From Monomorium pharaonis (lineage: Eukaryota > Arthropoda > Insecta > Hymenoptera > Formicidae), in NCBI RefSeq assembly GCF_013373865.1, contig NC_050469.1, forward strand, positions 25,222,046-25,286,045: 64,000 nt of DNA, in the 5' to 3' direction. Position numbers and translations under genes: made by a program. The notes under the pieces are model-generated. The model was given only the letters and a program-made list of their open reading frames with translations, ran no database searches and was not told the DNA's origin. This document shows, in pieces, positions 63,501 to 64,000 of this stretch (its first letter is position 1; every line of letters begins with the position of its first letter).

Positions 63501-64000
63501 CATATATCACAATTACACCAAGACCATCATTGAGAAGCAGGTCCTGCAGGATTATCTGCCGCTGCTGGTGGCGACTTCGGCCAGTTCGCTCGTCGTCATA
63601 CTTCTGTGCATGCTCGCCTTTGTGTTTCGTCACGAGCTGCGCGTGTGGTTTCATTCGCGTTTCGGCGTGCGGATATTCTATCGGAATCACGAGGTCGACC
63701 GGGACGACCGGGATAAGCTGTTCGACGCTTTTGTGAGTTACAGCTCGAAGGACGAGGCGTTCGTCGCCGAGGAATTGGCGCCGGTACTCGAAATGGGCAA
63801 CCCCTCGTACAAGCTGTGCCTTCACTATCGGGACTTTCCGGTCGGCAGCTTCATAGCCGACACCATCGTGCAGGCCGTAGAGTCGTCGCGCAGAACAATA
63901 ATGGTGCTGTCGGAGAACTTCATCAAATCCGAGTGGTGCCGATTCGACTTCAAGTCGGCGCACCATCAAGTGCTGAGGGACAGAAGACGGCGGCTGATCC
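60508..64000 (+). CDS. Long-type Toll receptor (Toll-6/Toll-7/18-wheeler group), 3' end beyond window
   Basis: 1164 codons of a single-pass membrane receptor, open without introns to the edge. The ATG at 60508 is the first after an in-frame TAA (60493) and has A at -3. A signal peptide (MRGSPAFLAILLGTIFGVLG) is followed by a long leucine-rich-repeat block to about 670 and a C-terminal cap (C679, C681). Next come a Cys-rich segment (732-765, including HCFALCHCC and CDCEMTC), a second repeat block (about 790-905) and a second cap (NPWSCEC, 917-923). The membrane helix is about 1017-1040. The TIR domain starts FDAFVSYS (1072-1079), with box 2 LCLHYRDFPVG (1103-1113) and the BB-loop Pro1111. Box 3 lies outside. 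Two cap clusters and an early Cys-rich middle mark the long insect Tolls. In Drosophila these guide cell rearrangement and neural development, and Toll-7 has a reported antiviral role. Which member of the group this is cannot be settled here; the TIR looks unlike Tollo (Toll-8). Confidence 0.95.
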   Translation, partial: MRGSPAFLAILLGTIFGVLGASLSKALRYKAPDECKWVTTGDAEDDVSLVCRLRTINSELENTNFSVIQPQHTVRLRLECSDALFYQSSLSAGSFRPLVELRELVIEYCKIGNLSDDAFKGLKELRNLTVRTHNTDWSAMALDVSAGAFTDELRQLEKLDLGENNMWGIPEGALCPLVNLEVLNLTRNRLRDITGFRFNAATRCLTNLRELDLSNNSVESLPSAAFSGLTRLHSLNLQCNAISFMADRAFEGLTSLAILRLADNRLASLPPELFSDAKDHIKEIYLRNNTLNVLPPGLFSELSQLVVLDLSHNELTAEWVNAATFTRLVRLVVLDLSSNRIARLDPTVFRDLYSLQILRLQENLLESLSENTFSALYNLHTLLLSDNQLTVIDATTLSGLYVLSLLSLDNNRLHTIHPDSLRNASSLQDFHLNGNRLTSVPDALKATPLLRTLDLGENLISEIPSGTFDHVEQLYGLRLTENHIGNLTKGIFDRIKELKILNLSRNRIQYIEPGTFDENLNLQAIRLDGNQLTDIAGLFNKLPNLVWLNVSDNKLKWFDYAMIPTGLQWLDIHSNEIRELGNYFEMETQLQLSTFDASENKLTEITGSAIPMSIELLFLNDNLISKVQSYSFFKKPNLTRVDLKGNQIRNLEPYALRISAVPSDRPLPEFYIGDNQYLCDCTMEWLQRVNRQNQTRVQPHVMDLESIYCKLLYDREHAFVPLVEASHSQFLCKYDTHCFALCHCCDFDACDCEMTCPQNCTCYHDQSWSANVVDCSNGGHVNRLPEQIPMDATRLYLDGNDLRVVSSHAFIGRKKLKVLFLNSSNIEIVQNRSFNGLRDLEDLHLQDNRIRELRGHEFEGLDALRQLHLQRNRIATIGNDTFTPLRSLRILRLQNNHLTTLAIWSLPGSIEVSLAGNPWSCECDYLQSYREWSRDPSVRVADAAALRCVYNVTEFEAFGDEVFADDEFGFPVSTVSDDRERAGNETGVCTGEISVDNDIYHNYTKTIIEKQVLQDYLPLLVATSASSLVVILLCMLAFVFRHELRVWFHSRFGVRIFYRNHEVDRDDRDKLFDAFVSYSSKDEAFVAEELAPVLEMGNPSYKLCLHYRDFPVGSFIADTIVQAVESSRRTIMVLSENFIKSEWCRFDFKSAHHQVLRDRRRRLI

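Noticed and set aside
62857..63969. A 370-codon open frame antisense to the Toll gene
   Set aside because: It is an exact shadow of the Toll coding frame. The sense strand has clear receptor domains and the antisense protein has none.

Overview
The window is insect genomic DNA, most likely from a hymenopteran and quite possibly an ant. CpG-rich, GC-rich patches alternate with long AT-rich stretches, and (GA)n/(CT)n microsatellites are everywhere. The recognisable genes are animal-type: spliced exons of a lysine-specific histone demethylase, an uninterrupted insect long-Toll receptor, and a Ty1/copia retrotransposon. The order is inferred from sequence character, not proven. Most of the window carries no gene I can identify.

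Left end (1-2028, minus strand): three consecutive exons of an LSD1/KDM1A orthologue (Su(var)3-3) with clean GT-AG junctions. The last is cut by the window edge. The exons for the N-terminal two thirds of the protein should lie to the right, but I did not find them. From 2 to 15.5 kb there is non-coding sequence with simple repeats and one 61-bp direct duplication. From 15.88 to 24.10 kb lies a tandem satellite of about fifty 164-bp monomers with nested higher-order duplications. It is bordered on the left by a degenerate three-copy repeat and on the right by a pair of related short repeats. From 25 to 33 kb there is more non-coding sequence and one copy of an AT-rich dispersed repeat.

At 33,263-37,889 sits a structurally complete copia-type retrotransposon on the minus strand. 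Its LTRs are identical by eye (234 bp), it has a 5-bp target duplication (TACAT) and one intact 1331-codon gag-pol frame. Its primer-binding site matches the 5' half of initiator tRNA-Met over 31 nt. These features indicate a recent insertion that could still be active.

From 38 to 60 kb the sequence is gene-poor. A dense cluster of GA/CT microsatellites lies at 40-47 kb, with further tracts to 60.3 kb. AT-rich parts hold a hairpin (MITE-like) element flanked by TTAA at 55.4-55.7 kb and a second, inverted copy of the AT-rich dispersed repeat at 56.5-57.0 kb.

Right end (60,508-64,000, plus strand): an intronless ORF for a long-type Toll receptor of the Toll-6/Toll-7/18-wheeler group, running from the signal peptide into the TIR domain, where the window stops. 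No operon-like or pathway link joins the demethylase, the transposon and the Toll gene; they share only location. No previously undescribed coding system was found. The most noteworthy items are the satellite's higher-order structure, the extended half-tRNA primer match and the TTAA hairpin element.
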